A stretch of 64,000 bases of DNA from Gammaproteobacteria bacterium. Lineage in GTDB: Bacteria; Pseudomonadota; Gammaproteobacteria; Arenicellales; Poriferihabitantaceae. Positions 10,401 to 20,233 of the stretch are shown one piece after another. Each line of letters opens with the position of its first letter. Positions within the stretch are counted from its first letter, which is position 1. The position numbers and the translations under genes were made by a program. The notes under the pieces are model-generated. The model ran no database searches. It saw only the letters and a program-made list of their open reading frames with translations, and was not told the DNA's origin. The stretch spans positions 1-64,000 of the forward strand of contig JAPOSW010000006.1 in the NCBI GenBank assembly GCA_026709505.1. Direction: 5' to 3'.

Positions 10401-12638
10401 CACGAGATGGAAGTGATTCGAGTCGACCGAGGTCTCGCGATCTTCCGACCAGCCATGACGCTGCGACTGGATCAGGATAAGCCCAGACGCCTTTTTCTGG
10501 ATGTTGATTTCAGGCCGCTCCAGGATCATTATCAAAACCAAGTGCTGCAGATTCATGTTATGGCCGAGTATGTCCGTAGAGGACTTGAGAATATAGCTAA
10601 TGCGGTACGCCTGTCAGTCGATTACTTCAGCCTTGGAGAGGAGGAGTTCCTTGACAGGTGGATGGCTGACAGGAAAGATGAACTCAAGCGACAGACTACG
10701 AATGAATCCTGGCAGAGAATAGTTCAGAATTTAAACAACCCGAATCAAAAGCAGACCGTTGCAGACAACCGAGCGCAACAAAATGTCCTGGTTCTTGCTG
10801 GACCGGGTTCCGGTAAAACCCGCACACTGGTTCACAGAATTGCCTATCTGGTCAGAATTCGCCGCGAAAACCCCCGCGGCATTATCGCTCTGACCTATAA
10901 CCGCCATGCCGCTCAGGAGATCAGGCAACGCCTGCATGGGCTGATCGGCCACGAATCAAGTCCGGTCACAATAATGACTTGCCACGCTTTGGCAATGAGG
11001 CTGGCCGGTGCGAGCTTCTATGGAAGGCTCGAAAAAACTGCCGAAGAATCCAGCAAGGATGAGTTCAGCAAGATACTTCAGGAAGCAACAGATCTATTGG
11101 AGGGCAAGGGACTGCTGAAAGATGATGCGGATGACCAGCGCGAACGCTTGCTCCATGGTTTTCGCTGGATTTTGGTTGATGAGTATCAGGATATCGATTC
11201 CGGGCAGTACAGCCTAATCTCGGCACTGGCTGGGCGAACCCAGGGCGATTCTGATCGAAAGCTTACAGTGTTTGCTGTTGGCGATGACGATCAGAATATA
11301 TATTCCTTCGCCGGTGCTTCGGTTGAATTCATTAAACGCTTCGAAATCGACTACAAGATCAAGTTCCCACAGTATCTTGTCGAAAACTATCGTTCAACCA
11401 AACGCATTATTGAAGCCGCAAATGCGATGATTGAGCCGACAGCCAATCGAATGAAAAAAGAAATTCCCATTGAGATCGACCGTGCTCGAAGAAAGGAACC
11501 CGACGGAGGCGCCTGGCAAACGCTGGATCCGGTTGCAATGGGGAGCGTTCAGATATTCGATTGTCCTGCAGACCCTATCGCCCAGGCATTAGTGACAATT
11601 CTGGAGCTTGAACGTCTCTCGAGACGCTCGCCAGACTGGGATTGGTCGCGATGTGCCATTATCGCCAGAGAATGGAAATACCTAAATCCGGTACGTACCG
11701 TATGCGAAGACAGGGGAATATCCGTCCAGACAGCCAATGAGGAGAATATCAGCATCTGGAAATTGCGCGAAACCCAGACCCTCATTAACTGGTTGAGAAA
11801 CAGATACAAGGAATTGATTGCAGTGAGTGAGATTGAGGAATGCCTGCAGCATTGCCAGAACAATATCTGGCGATCATTATTGCAGGATGCTGTTTCAGCC
11901 CTTGAGCAGGAAGTTGGTAATGAGACTACGGGTCAAATCGCCATAGAGTGGCTGGCCGAATGGAGTCAGGAGGCAAGGAAGCGTCAAACCGGCTTGTTGT
12001 TGCTAACCGCGCATCGTGCCAAGGGTCTCGAGTTCGACCACGTAGCGATACTTGATGGCGGCTGGTGCCGTCGTTTTCCAAACGAGGGTCAAGATGCCGA
12101 GCGAAGGCTCTACTACGTTGCCATGACTCGGGCTCGCGAGACACTGCTTCTGGTTCGTTTCAATCTAGATTCTCCAGCTGGCGGGGATTATCTCGGGAGT
12201 GGATGCCTATTCAGCGAAGCATTTCTGAACCATCCATCGGTACTGGTGAGAAAGTCCCCGGGAATTGATGAAGATCTATCTGGCCTGAAGCGAATTTATA
12301 CCCTGCCTAAATTAAGCCAGATTAACCTTGGCTTTGCCGGGCGCCTTCATAGCAGTCATCACAATTCAATCAAGGCAATCCGGGATCTTTCAATCGGCGA
12401 GACGTTGACCATTCGCGAAACAGGTTTCGATGCTTGGGAATTGCTCAATAATTCTGGTCAACGGGTCGGATTTATGGCGAGAGAATTCGCGCCGCCAGAA
12501 GGTTACCGTCCGGTCTTCGCGCTCGTGCATGCGGTGATCGTCTGGAGGAGGGATGCCAATCCAGATCAAGATTATGGCGTGAAGCGGGATTTCTGGGAGG
12601 TGGTAGTTCCTGAAATCGTCAATGAACCCATTCTGTAA
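7455..12638 (+). CDS. Multidomain DNA repair/defence helicase: N-terminal DnaQ/DEDD exonuclease-like domain + RecQ helicase + UvrD/Rep SF1 helicase
   Basis: N-term CLSIDLEVHP...LLGHNLIIFDREHL (DEDD-like); RecQ GILPTGTGKSLCYQLP, VIDEAHCLSKWGHDFRPDY, QEAGRAGRDRAPARC; UvrD LVLAGPGSGKTRTLVHRIAYL, LVDEYQDID, VGDDDQNIYSFAGAS, ENYRST, TAHRAKGLEFDHVAI, YYVAMTRAR. Confidence 0.9.
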   Translation: MDTLPEHFSARCLSIDLEVHPKTRKILSIGAYRQEPESTLYLADRQVRSDINKLDLFASGTDFLLGHNLIIFDREHLQAAAPNLELLQHPCIDTLWLNPLAFPKNPYHKLVKHYQDPSILGDQRNNPEQDAQLALQILCDQQQAFQNDTERDLLDIFHGLTASGTDATGFDAFFEFVRKDARPSIESTRLKITKWLSTRGCLTYSSEIIGNPQSSNWALSYALAWISVAGGNSVMPPWVFHTHPESVTIVRKLRDTACGNPECSWCREYHDPKQELKRWFGFDNFRSAPIDPESERPMQEVIVESSMSAKHVLGILPTGTGKSLCYQLPGLSRYHKTGSLTVVISPLVALMADQVDGMEKNGITCAATINGMLSYPERSETLDLVRLGDVGILIISPEQLRNRTVRKTLSQRHIGAWVIDEAHCLSKWGHDFRPDYRYLARFIEESSNEGEPSPVLALTATAKPEVKHDLVQHFRKNLNIDMNVFDGGSSRTNLEFMVVQTDLARKPEDIYRILESDLLKSQQGSAIIYCAFRKDTEDMARFLKLKKVGAEHFHSQLTPDAKKTVQSQFIEGKIRVIVATNAFGMGIDKPDVRLVIHADIPGSLENYMQEAGRAGRDRAPARCVLLFTKDDIEKQFGMSARSRLTRQEITGILRALRKIDKRNRRHGSRHETGEVVVTSGEILLDDEEGLFQRDEATNDTRVKTAISWLEDAILLTREENRVQIFPSSLLVGSIEDAKSRLNGRESIKASYRTKLLDITSKLIRSDPDEGISTDELMGITGFTPEQIQKALHDLEELGIANNDTALTAYIHAGVERNSLQRFDDARELESELIGYLREDAPDLSVDETSNLHMRIACQRLKDDGIVNVLPERVLRILRGLSQDGRDDQGKGSIDLRSLRMEHVSITLRREWESLDATAQLRRDAAYVLLRHWLGRLPSGARGTDLLVDTNWGDLRSSLSTDLDLKARVKNIDGLLRRSLMWLHEMEVIRVDRGLAIFRPAMTLRLDQDKPRRLFLDVDFRPLQDHYQNQVLQIHVMAEYVRRGLENIANAVRLSVDYFSLGEEEFLDRWMADRKDELKRQTTNESWQRIVQNLNNPNQKQTVADNRAQQNVLVLAGPGSGKTRTLVHRIAYLVRIRRENPRGIIALTYNRHAAQEIRQRLHGLIGHESSPVTIMTCHALAMRLAGASFYGRLEKTAEESSKDEFSKILQEATDLLEGKGLLKDDADDQRERLLHGFRWILVDEYQDIDSGQYSLISALAGRTQGDSDRKLTVFAVGDDDQNIYSFAGASVEFIKRFEIDYKIKFPQYLVENYRSTKRIIEAANAMIEPTANRMKKEIPIEIDRARRKEPDGGAWQTLDPVAMGSVQIFDCPADPIAQALVTILELERLSRRSPDWDWSRCAIIAREWKYLNPVRTVCEDRGISVQTANEENISIWKLRETQTLINWLRNRYKELIAVSEIEECLQHCQNNIWRSLLQDAVSALEQEVGNETTGQIAIEWLAEWSQEARKRQTGLLLLTAHRAKGLEFDHVAILDGGWCRRFPNEGQDAERRLYYVAMTRARETLLLVRFNLDSPAGGDYLGSGCLFSEAFLNHPSVLVRKSPGIDEDLSGLKRIYTLPKLSQINLGFAGRLHSSHHNSIKAIRDLSIGETLTIRETGFDAWELLNNSGQRVGFMAREFAPPEGYRPVFALVHAVIVWRRDANPDQDYGVKRDFWEVVVPEIVNEPIL

Positions 12639-12708
12639 CGTCCGTATTTGCCGCTGTTGCCATGTCCATATCTCTGCTCTTGTCTATGTTCCCCTGCACA
12701 CCGAATTT

Positions 12709-14916
12709 TTATTTTTCGGGCAGGCTTTTCTTCAGCTCCGGCAGCCCTTCCTGAAATACCAGCCACACCGGCTGTCGTATCACTTCGCCGTTTTCGGAAA
12801 GGCGCACGGTCATCGCAGGACCGGAATACTCAATCGACGGATCATTTCTAAGCGCATTCATTCGCGGGGCAAGCAAGTAGCTCTGCAGTCCCAATGCATA
12901 AATCCGGTCGAGTCCGGTGTTTCGGTAGGGCGCGAGATTCTCAGCAAGAGAATCGACAGGTTCAGCGTCTTCATTTTCAATCGCCACCAGTTCAGTGCTG
13001 TCAGGACCGGCCGGCTCATCAGCGGCATCCGTTTCAGTATTCGCAACCTCCTGACCGGCAGGTTCGGTTTCCGGTTGCTGATCGAGTTCTGGCTGTCCAC
13101 TCTCTCCACTGGCCATGTCTGATGGGGATTCGTCATTGCTGGATATTTCTGCCAATTCCTGCTCAGCCTTCATCCGCCGGTAGGTCTCGACACCCTGGAG
13201 CATCCAGCGCATATCCGGGAAAATGACCTCGTTCAGGTCGCCGTCGAGTTCCGGGCTTGGAATTCCCGAATACACGTAAGAGGTCGCATATACCGGCAAG
13301 TTGTGCGCCTGGAAAAATCGGAGCTGCGGAACCACGATTCGGGCCTGTGCGGAATTGGCGGCCAGGAAGATGAAATCCATGTCTTCGTTGCGCCTTGGAG
13401 TGAATTTAAGGCGGTGATCGAGATATGCCTCAAGATTCTTGCGTCGCTGAATGCTCTTGTCGATGCCGAGAAAATTCTGGATGGTGGTCGAGTAGTCAAC
13501 CTGGTCAGTCTGAAAGGATGCGTTCCTGACCGCAACCCCGCCGATTGACTCCCAATACTTGATAAAGGCACTGGCAACGCGATCACCCCATTGGCTGGCG
13601 GCCTTGAACACGGTAGCCTGCCGATACCCGTCATCCCAGGCCTTTTGTGCAACCAGTTTCGCTTCTTCTTCAGGAGAGAGGCTGAATGCAAACAGCCGGG
13701 GCAAGCTGGTCTCATCGGGGATGTCGGCAATCATGAGAGTGTCAATTTCCCCGGTGAACCCATTCAGCAGGGGATTTGCGGCCTCGCGTCCGAGCGGGCC
13801 GATAATCAGATTTGCACCATCATCAATAGCGGCCCGGTAATAAATACGACTGAGTGAAGCTGAATTGCCGATGTCATACAAAACGATATCAGGCTGCGAG
13901 ATCGACTGATAGCGGGCAGTAGCGTCCATGAAGCCGTCGTAGAAGGCCTGGGCAGCCGAACCAACATCCGAAGTCAATGGGAGCAGCAAGGCGATTTGCT
14001 CGTATTCGGTCTGATCGTAAGGTTCCTGAGCAAGAGCTAGCGCATCAAGATTGGCTGGATGGTCAGGATAGAATTTTCGCCAGTCCGTGAAATCAGAATA
14101 CAGGAATTCCGGCTTGCCAAAATCCAGTGTTTCAGCCAGCGAAATCCATCCCGGAGTGTTGGCATGGGTCGACTGCCCGGCGAGGAATGACCGATCAAGC
14201 GGATTCAGTCTGCGAATTGTTTCAATGATCTGTTTTTGCCAGAAAGGCCTTGCTTCATCCCCGGACAAATCATGAAGCTCGATGATTGCCGATGTTGCAT
14301 CAAGGCTGTTTCCATTCGCCTCGTAGGCTTCGGCGAGCGTTTCCAGGTACCCAAGCCGGACAGGCTGATTCACAGCCGGATCGAGATGAACCTGTTGTAG
14401 CTGCTGCAGAGCGCTTTCGGCATCTCCCTGTGCGAGCAGAATGCGGCCACGCAGAGTTTCAGCCTGTGCTCGGTCATCCGGCGATACAGGATTCATGGAC
14501 AATGATTCTAGCGTGGCAGCGGCAGCTTCAACCCGATTCTGATTGAGGAATTCCTCAACCGCCCTGAGCTGCAGCCCCAGTGCCCGCTCGGCGGGTAGCG
14601 AGTTCGCCTGCTCAACCAGCTTCCATGGATCATCCAGAGAGATAACCTGTTCCTCGTTTTGAAGGCCGAAAGTGGTCACCTTGGACTTTTCGGGTTCCGG
14701 CTCGGGCAATGCAGCCACAGGCTCTTCAATTTGAGCGTCTTCCCGAGTCGGTTGTTCAGTGGCTTCGGGGGGCTGGACTTCCGGGGTCGGAGCCAGTTCC
14801 GGCTCTTGCTCAATAGGTGCTGGCGCACAGCCGGTCACAATCAGGCCAACAGCCAGAACGAGCAAGGCGATGCGGAAATAGGCGGAGAATTTGGGCAGAA
14901 TGGACAACATTTTCAT
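12709..14916 (-). CDS. lpoA: Penicillin-binding protein activator LpoA/LppC-family lipoprotein
   Basis: Lipobox-like VLAVGLIVTGCAP, then periplasmic-binding-like LppC domain IALLLPLTSDVGSAAQAFYDGFMDA...IIGPLGREAANPLL. Confidence 0.85.
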   Translation of the reverse strand: MKMLSILPKFSAYFRIALLVLAVGLIVTGCAPAPIEQEPELAPTPEVQPPEATEQPTREDAQIEEPVAALPEPEPEKSKVTTFGLQNEEQVISLDDPWKLVEQANSLPAERALGLQLRAVEEFLNQNRVEAAAATLESLSMNPVSPDDRAQAETLRGRILLAQGDAESALQQLQQVHLDPAVNQPVRLGYLETLAEAYEANGNSLDATSAIIELHDLSGDEARPFWQKQIIETIRRLNPLDRSFLAGQSTHANTPGWISLAETLDFGKPEFLYSDFTDWRKFYPDHPANLDALALAQEPYDQTEYEQIALLLPLTSDVGSAAQAFYDGFMDATARYQSISQPDIVLYDIGNSASLSRIYYRAAIDDGANLIIGPLGREAANPLLNGFTGEIDTLMIADIPDETSLPRLFAFSLSPEEEAKLVAQKAWDDGYRQATVFKAASQWGDRVASAFIKYWESIGGVAVRNASFQTDQVDYSTTIQNFLGIDKSIQRRKNLEAYLDHRLKFTPRRNEDMDFIFLAANSAQARIVVPQLRFFQAHNLPVYATSYVYSGIPSPELDGDLNEVIFPDMRWMLQGVETYRRMKAEQELAEISSNDESPSDMASGESGQPELDQQPETEPAGQEVANTETDAADEPAGPDSTELVAIENEDAEPVDSLAENLAPYRNTGLDRIYALGLQSYLLAPRMNALRNDPSIEYSGPAMTVRLSENGEVIRQPVWLVFQEGLPELKKSLPEK

Positions 14917-14999
14917 GAAGCGATGGTTATCTCTGGCATGCCCGTCAAATTATATACCTCCAAAACGAGGCTCGCCGCCCAAAAGGACTTGAATGTTGT

Positions 15000-15809
15000 C
15001 TAGAACAGCGATGCGCTCAATTCCGAAACGGCCTTGAGCATATCAGGGTCATCAGTCAGCGTCTCACAGATTGCCCCGCGACAGGCCGCGGCTGGAGACA
15101 TGCCGGAAGTCATCAATTTGGCAGCATGAACCAGAAGACGGGTACTCGCACCCTCTTCCAATCCATTGCCTTTCAGGTTTCGTGTCATGATGGCAAACTT
15201 GACAAGCCGTTTTGCCGTGTCTTCGTCGAGTCCGGATTCCCTGACCACAATCTCGGTTTCAATACTGGTCTTCGGATAATCGAATTCAATCGATACAAAA
15301 CGCTGGCGCGTGCTTTGCTTGAGATCCTTGAGCACGCTCTGATAGCCGGGGTTGTAGGAGATCGCAAGGCAGAATTCCGGCGGAGCAGTCAACAGCTCCC
15401 CGGTTTTCTCGATCGGCAAAACCCGCCGATCATCCGCCAGGGGGTGAATGACTACAGTGGTATCCTTTCGAGCTTCAACGATTTCATCGAGATAGCAAAT
15501 GCCGCCCGCACGGACAGCACGAGCCAGAGGGCCATCCGACCAGCGAGTTTCTCCGCCCACGATCAAAAAGCGCCCGACAAGATCGGCTGCGGTCAAGTCA
15601 TCATGGCAGGATACCGTAATCAGTGGTCGACCCAGCCGCCAGGCCATGTATTCCATAAACCGGGTCTTTCCGCATCCTGTTGGCCCTTTCAGGAGAACTG
15701 GAATTCGGTTATGGTAGGAAGCCTCGAACAGCTCGATTTCGTTGTCGAGTTCGGCATAGTAGGGCTCGGCCCTGATTCTGTACTCCTGTATTTCCTGCTC
15801 AGCATTCAT
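15000..15809 (-). CDS. CbbQ/NirQ/NorQ-type MoxR AAA+ ATPase
   Basis: Walker [45 protein letters not shown], Walker [28 protein letters not shown]. Confidence 0.85.
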   Translation of the reverse strand: MNAEQEIQEYRIRAEPYYAELDNEIELFEASYHNRIPVLLKGPTGCGKTRFMEYMAWRLGRPLITVSCHDDLTAADLVGRFLIVGGETRWSDGPLARAVRAGGICYLDEIVEARKDTTVVIHPLADDRRVLPIEKTGELLTAPPEFCLAISYNPGYQSVLKDLKQSTRQRFVSIEFDYPKTSIETEIVVRESGLDEDTAKRLVKFAIMTRNLKGNGLEEGASTRLLVHAAKLMTSGMSPAAACRGAICETLTDDPDMLKAVSELSASLF

Positions 15810-16021
15810 GTTCTATGAGTGTCCAGTCAACTATTCAAGATGAAGTTGTGCTATAACGGATGAATATGGGAGTGATTGGCAGCAGTAAACTGCCTTGACT
15901 AGTCAAAGTCCTTTATTCGATTGCCTCGATTTTGGCGATGCGCACACGCTTCTTGCACCTCCATTATATATAATTACCGATCTGTTAAGATCATCGCACC
16001 GACGAGAGAAAATCCAAAGTT

Positions 16022-17299
16022 ATGAAAACACCCGTGAAACGGTCTCTATTGTTTTGTTTGTGGATTGCCATGGCAATTTCACCTTCACTCAAGGCCGCCG
16101 AAAAAGACAATAGCCTGCCGATTGAGGAGTTGCAGATGTTTGCCGAAATCTTCGGCAAGATCAAGGCGGATTATGTGGAGGAAATAGACGACAAGGATTT
16201 ACTGACGTATGCGATCAATGGAATGCTGGCTGGGCTGGATGCACATTCGGCTTTTCTCGAGCCAGTGGGATACAAGCAAATGCAGACCGATACCGATGGC
16301 CAGTTTGGCGGTCTTGGCATTGAGGTGACCAAGGAGAATGATCTGATCAAGGTGGTGGCGCCGATAGACGGTACCCCAGCGGATGAAGCAGGATTGCAGT
16401 CGGGTGATTTCATCATCGAGATTGACGGCGTTTCCGTTTTGAAGATGCCGCTAAACGAAGCGGTGAGCAAAATGCGGGGCGAGCCCGGCACGGAAATCGG
16501 GTTGACCATTCAACGTGAAGGCGTGCCTGACCTGTTCCAGGTCGAGCTGGTCAGGACAGTGATTCAGCTTCAGAGTGTGCGCAGCGAGTTGCTGGAGCCC
16601 GGGCTGGGTTATCTGCGGCTGTCGAGCTTTCAAAGCGGCACCGCACAGCACATGAGAGTGCAAATCAAGGCGTTGGTTGATGACAATGAGGGAAGTCTGG
16701 ATGGGCTGGTTCTTGATCTCCGGAATAATCCCGGAGGAATTCTCTCAAGTGCGGTAGAAATCAGCGACATGTTTCTCGATGGCGGTGATATCGTCTCCAT
16801 CAAGGGACGTATCGAGTCATCCAGGAAAACCTATTCGGCACAGCCCGGCGACATACTCGATGCAAAGCCAATGGTGATTCTGGTGAATGGGGGGTCGGCC
16901 TCGGCCTCTGAAATTGTTGCCGGAGCACTGCAGGATCACAAACGGGCGGTGATTATCGGAACCAATACGTTTGGCAAAGGTTCGGTTCAGTCAATCATAC
17001 CGATCAATTATGGACGGGCATTGAAGTTGACCACCTCACTGTATTTCACGCCCGATGACAGGGTGATTCAGAAGAAGGGGATCGCACCCGATATCACGGC
17101 AGAGTTGTCCGTTAACGGAAACTATGATTACTGGGATGCAGAACAAGTGGAGGATGATTCTGAATCTGAAGAGGGTGCTGAGCAATCGGAAACGACCCTG
17201 GCCCAGAGAATGCGTGGCGACAATCAACTGTTGCAGGCTGTCAATCTCCTGAAGGGTATGAGGATTATCGGTTCGGCAGCAGAGCCCGAACAAAGTTAA
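16022..17299 (+). CDS. S41 family carboxyl-terminal processing peptidase
   Basis: PDZ (GGLGIEVTKENDLIKVVAPIDGTPADEAGLQSGD), LVLDLRNNPGGIL, catalytic VILVNGGSASASEIVAGALQD, GTNTFGKGSVQ. Confidence 0.93.
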   Translation: MKTPVKRSLLFCLWIAMAISPSLKAAEKDNSLPIEELQMFAEIFGKIKADYVEEIDDKDLLTYAINGMLAGLDAHSAFLEPVGYKQMQTDTDGQFGGLGIEVTKENDLIKVVAPIDGTPADEAGLQSGDFIIEIDGVSVLKMPLNEAVSKMRGEPGTEIGLTIQREGVPDLFQVELVRTVIQLQSVRSELLEPGLGYLRLSSFQSGTAQHMRVQIKALVDDNEGSLDGLVLDLRNNPGGILSSAVEISDMFLDGGDIVSIKGRIESSRKTYSAQPGDILDAKPMVILVNGGSASASEIVAGALQDHKRAVIIGTNTFGKGSVQSIIPINYGRALKLTTSLYFTPDDRVIQKKGIAPDITAELSVNGNYDYWDAEQVEDDSESEEGAEQSETTLAQRMRGDNQLLQAVNLLKGMRIIGSAAEPEQS

Positions 17300-17342
17300 G
17301 CGGAGTTGATGCTGGGTTTCCCACAGTCTTGTCGAAGACGGC

Positions 17343-17600
17343 CTAGCGTTTCTCTTTTCTCTTCTTGCGGGCTTGAGAATACCGGTGAATCCTGTCTTCC
17401 AGATATCGATAGGCCCGTTGGGCCCAGGGGAAATCAACCGACAGTATGACTAGGCCAAGCGGAAACATCCAGAACCCCAGAATTGGGAGCATGCCAAATA
17501 CCCCCCCGATCAGCAATGAGATTCCAATGGTTATTCTCAGTACGGAAGGAAATGCCTGAATCCTTTGATGGAGTCTCTCGATATTGGTGTTTTTGTCCAT
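17343..17600 (-). CDS. Small hypothetical membrane protein
   Basis: 85 aa; hydrophobic ITIGISLLIGGVFGMLPILGFWMFPLGLVILSVDFPW followed by basic tail. Confidence 0.6.
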   Translation of the reverse strand: MDKNTNIERLHQRIQAFPSVLRITIGISLLIGGVFGMLPILGFWMFPLGLVILSVDFPWAQRAYRYLEDRIHRYSQARKKRKEKR

Positions 17601-17667
17601 TTAGCAGCTTGCGTCGAGTGTGTGCAGACAAACGTGATGATGCGGCTTACTTGTTTTTAGCGTCTGT

Positions 17668-18528
17668 ATGAACAACAACGCTTTGGCTTTCACCAAGATG
17701 CAGTCCCTGGGCAATGATTTTGTCCTGATTGATGGTGTTCGACAGCATATCAGAATGTCGGCGAATTTTGCCACGAGAATCGCCGATCGTCACTATGGCA
17801 TCGGATGCGACCAGATCATTATTGCTGAGCCCGGAAAGCAGCCGAACATATTTAAAATGGCGGTGTTCAATGCAGACGGAAGCGAAGTCGGACAGTGCGG
17901 AAACGGAGTACGGTGCTTTGCCAGATTTCTGCAGGACCAGGGTTTGTCTCTGGAGTCAAGCATTGCGGTTCAGACCATAACCACCAATATGGATATCACG
18001 ATCAATTCGGATCAAACGATCACTGCCAGTATGGGCTTGCCGGAATTCCATCCGAAAAAGATTCCTCTTTCCGCTGATGCTGAGAGACCGGAATATGCAC
18101 TTCTGGTCGAAGGTCGGGAAATTGAGTTTGCGGCAGTATCCATTGGAAATCCACACTGCGTCATTAATGTGCCCGACTGTAGGCAGGCAAATGTCGAGTG
18201 GCTGGGTCCCCGTATTGAGAGTCATGCTATTTTCCCTGAAAAGGCGAATGTCGGATTCAGGCAGGTTATTTCCCGAAACGAGGTCAATTTGAGGGTTTTT
18301 GAACGTGGAGTCGGCGAGACGCTTGGCTGTGGGAGCGGGGCCTGTGCGGCAGTTGTGTGCGGGATCAGGGATGGCATCCTGGACCGGCAGGTAACCGTGC
18401 ATTTGCTGGGAGGGAGTATAACGGTGGATTGGATGTCTGAACTGGACCCCGTGCGGCTGACCGGTGCGGTTGAAAAGGTTTTTCGGGGTCAGATCGAGGT
18501 GCCGGATGACATTGCTTGTAAGGACTGA
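17668..18528 (+). CDS. dapF: Diaminopimelate epimerase
   Basis: FTKMQSLGNDFVLIDG, FNADGSEVGQCGNGVRCFARF, ERGVGETLGCGSGACAAVV. Confidence 0.97.
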   Translation: MNNNALAFTKMQSLGNDFVLIDGVRQHIRMSANFATRIADRHYGIGCDQIIIAEPGKQPNIFKMAVFNADGSEVGQCGNGVRCFARFLQDQGLSLESSIAVQTITTNMDITINSDQTITASMGLPEFHPKKIPLSADAERPEYALLVEGREIEFAAVSIGNPHCVINVPDCRQANVEWLGPRIESHAIFPEKANVGFRQVISRNEVNLRVFERGVGETLGCGSGACAAVVCGIRDGILDRQVTVHLLGGSITVDWMSELDPVRLTGAVEKVFRGQIEVPDDIACKD

Positions 18529-18748
18529 TGGAGAGTAATTGCCGATGACAGAAAGCAGTGTGTGCTATGTTTCAGTGAAGATTCCAAAGACAATTGACTC
18601 AATCCGCGATTCGGTCCGAGACGACAGTGTCAGTAACGTGCCTCGGTTCTTGATACTGGTTGACTTGAATTGGCTGGTAATACATACTGAACCGGCATTC
18701 TGGAACACTGAGTTCCTGTATGCCAGATCCACCTATTGATTATTCATC

Positions 18749-19324
18749 ATGACCATGAAACAAAAATTACTGAGCATCGCAGTCGTTGGCTTTCTTGCAT
18801 TTTCTTCACCCTCCCTGTTTGCATCAGGTGATGGCGATGGTGGGAGTGGGTCCGGCGGTGGTTCAAGTGGAGGTAGCGGCAGTGCTGGTGGATCTGGCAA
18901 TGGAGGCGGTTCCTCGGGCGGGAATGGAGGAAACGGGGGTGACTCTGGTGGGGGAAATGGTGGCGGTGACGGAAATGGAGGATCCGGCGGTGCTGGTGGT
19001 GGATCTGCTAATGGGGGAGGTTCCTCTGGCGGAAACGGAAGTGGTTCTGGTGGAGGAAGCAGTAGCGGTGCCTCGGATCAAGGGGGTGGCAATGGTTACG
19101 ATGGCGGCCAGGGCTTCTTCTCCAATGCCTACGACAAAGGCAAGAAGATATTCCGGGATCAGGTCGTTTGCGAATCATGCCCCTTTGCAGGTATAGAGCT
19201 TGATCAAGAAGGTGTCGAGCAGATCAGGGCAGAACTTGGACGAGGTGGAGTGATCGGCAGCAACCTCTCCTACAATCAGCGATATAACGTCAAGTACTAT
19301 CTCAGGAAACGCTTTGCCGAATAG
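18749..19324 (+). CDS. Gly/Ser-rich secreted protein with C-terminal CxxC domain
   Basis: Signal peptide (LLSIAVVGFLAFSSPSLFA), about 95-aa Gly/Ser/Asn low-complexity tract, C-terminal YDKGKKIFRDQVVCESCPFAGIELD...RYNVKYYLRKRF. Confidence 0.65.
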   Translation: MTMKQKLLSIAVVGFLAFSSPSLFASGDGDGGSGSGGGSSGGSGSAGGSGNGGGSSGGNGGNGGDSGGGNGGGDGNGGSGGAGGGSANGGGSSGGNGSGSGGGSSSGASDQGGGNGYDGGQGFFSNAYDKGKKIFRDQVVCESCPFAGIELDQEGVEQIRAELGRGGVIGSNLSYNQRYNVKYYLRKRFAE

Positions 19325-19552
19325 CTCATCTTGATTGCAGGGCAGAAAAATGAAAGACGCTTGAATAATCGACACTGGCGTGAGGACGGTCTTGTGCGGC
19401 AAGCATCGCTCCCCTGATGTGAAACCAATGCCGTTTTACCAGAAGAAAACGATACATTCTGTCCATTAGCGATTATCTGATGACTCGCCGCTATACTCTC
19501 CCGGGCCAGTCCTTCAGCCTTGAATTAACGTAAACCTCCTAGACAGAATACC

Positions 19553-20233
19553 ATGGAAAAAAGTTCAGCAAACAAGTCATCTTCGGATCTTGATCCACAA
19601 GATGTTTATGATTTTCTGGAGCAGAATCCTGATTTCATAGTCGGGAACTGGGACCTGTTTGCGGATTTTGTGCCGGCCGGCGAGGAGCAAGGGAACGTTT
19701 TTCTAAAGAAGCAGATTGAAACATTAAGCGAGCGACAGGACGAACAGAACAAAACCATCCAACATCTTCTGGAGGTGACAAAAAACCTTGAGCAGATGCA
19801 GGATATGCTGGCAGGATTCAGCAATACGTTGCTGGACCAGGGTCATTCGAGCGATGATCCGATAGATTTTGTGGTAAATCTGGTGGGCCGGGAATTCGAC
19901 CTTGAACGCGTGGTTGTTTTTGAGGGGGCGGCCGCCAATGCTGGAAAGCCGGATCTCTATGACGAAATTCATCAGAGGGTCGCCCACCGAAGCAGTATCT
20001 GCGATGATCGGCTATCGCAGTCCTTGCTGGAACGGATTTTCGGCGAGGATGAAAAGTCCATCCGCTCATGTGCCTTTGTGCCGATTCTGCACGGCGTGGC
20101 AGTTACCGGTGTAATGGTGTTTGGTTCAGCAGATGCCAAACGGTTCCATCCGGAACTTGGTGTTCTCTATCTGGACCGAATTGGGCGTCTGGTTGGCAGT
20201 TATTTGAATGGAAAACAGCAAGCGGTTGAGTGA
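19553..20233 (+). CDS. DUF484 family protein
   Basis: VYDFLEQNPDFIVGNWDLF...LERQ-type coiled coil and GAF-like C-terminus; directly upstream of xerC and downstream of dapF, the usual order. Confidence 0.85.
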   Translation: MEKSSANKSSSDLDPQDVYDFLEQNPDFIVGNWDLFADFVPAGEEQGNVFLKKQIETLSERQDEQNKTIQHLLEVTKNLEQMQDMLAGFSNTLLDQGHSSDDPIDFVVNLVGREFDLERVVVFEGAAANAGKPDLYDEIHQRVAHRSSICDDRLSQSLLERIFGEDEKSIRSCAFVPILHGVAVTGVMVFGSADAKRFHPELGVLYLDRIGRLVGSYLNGKQQAVE

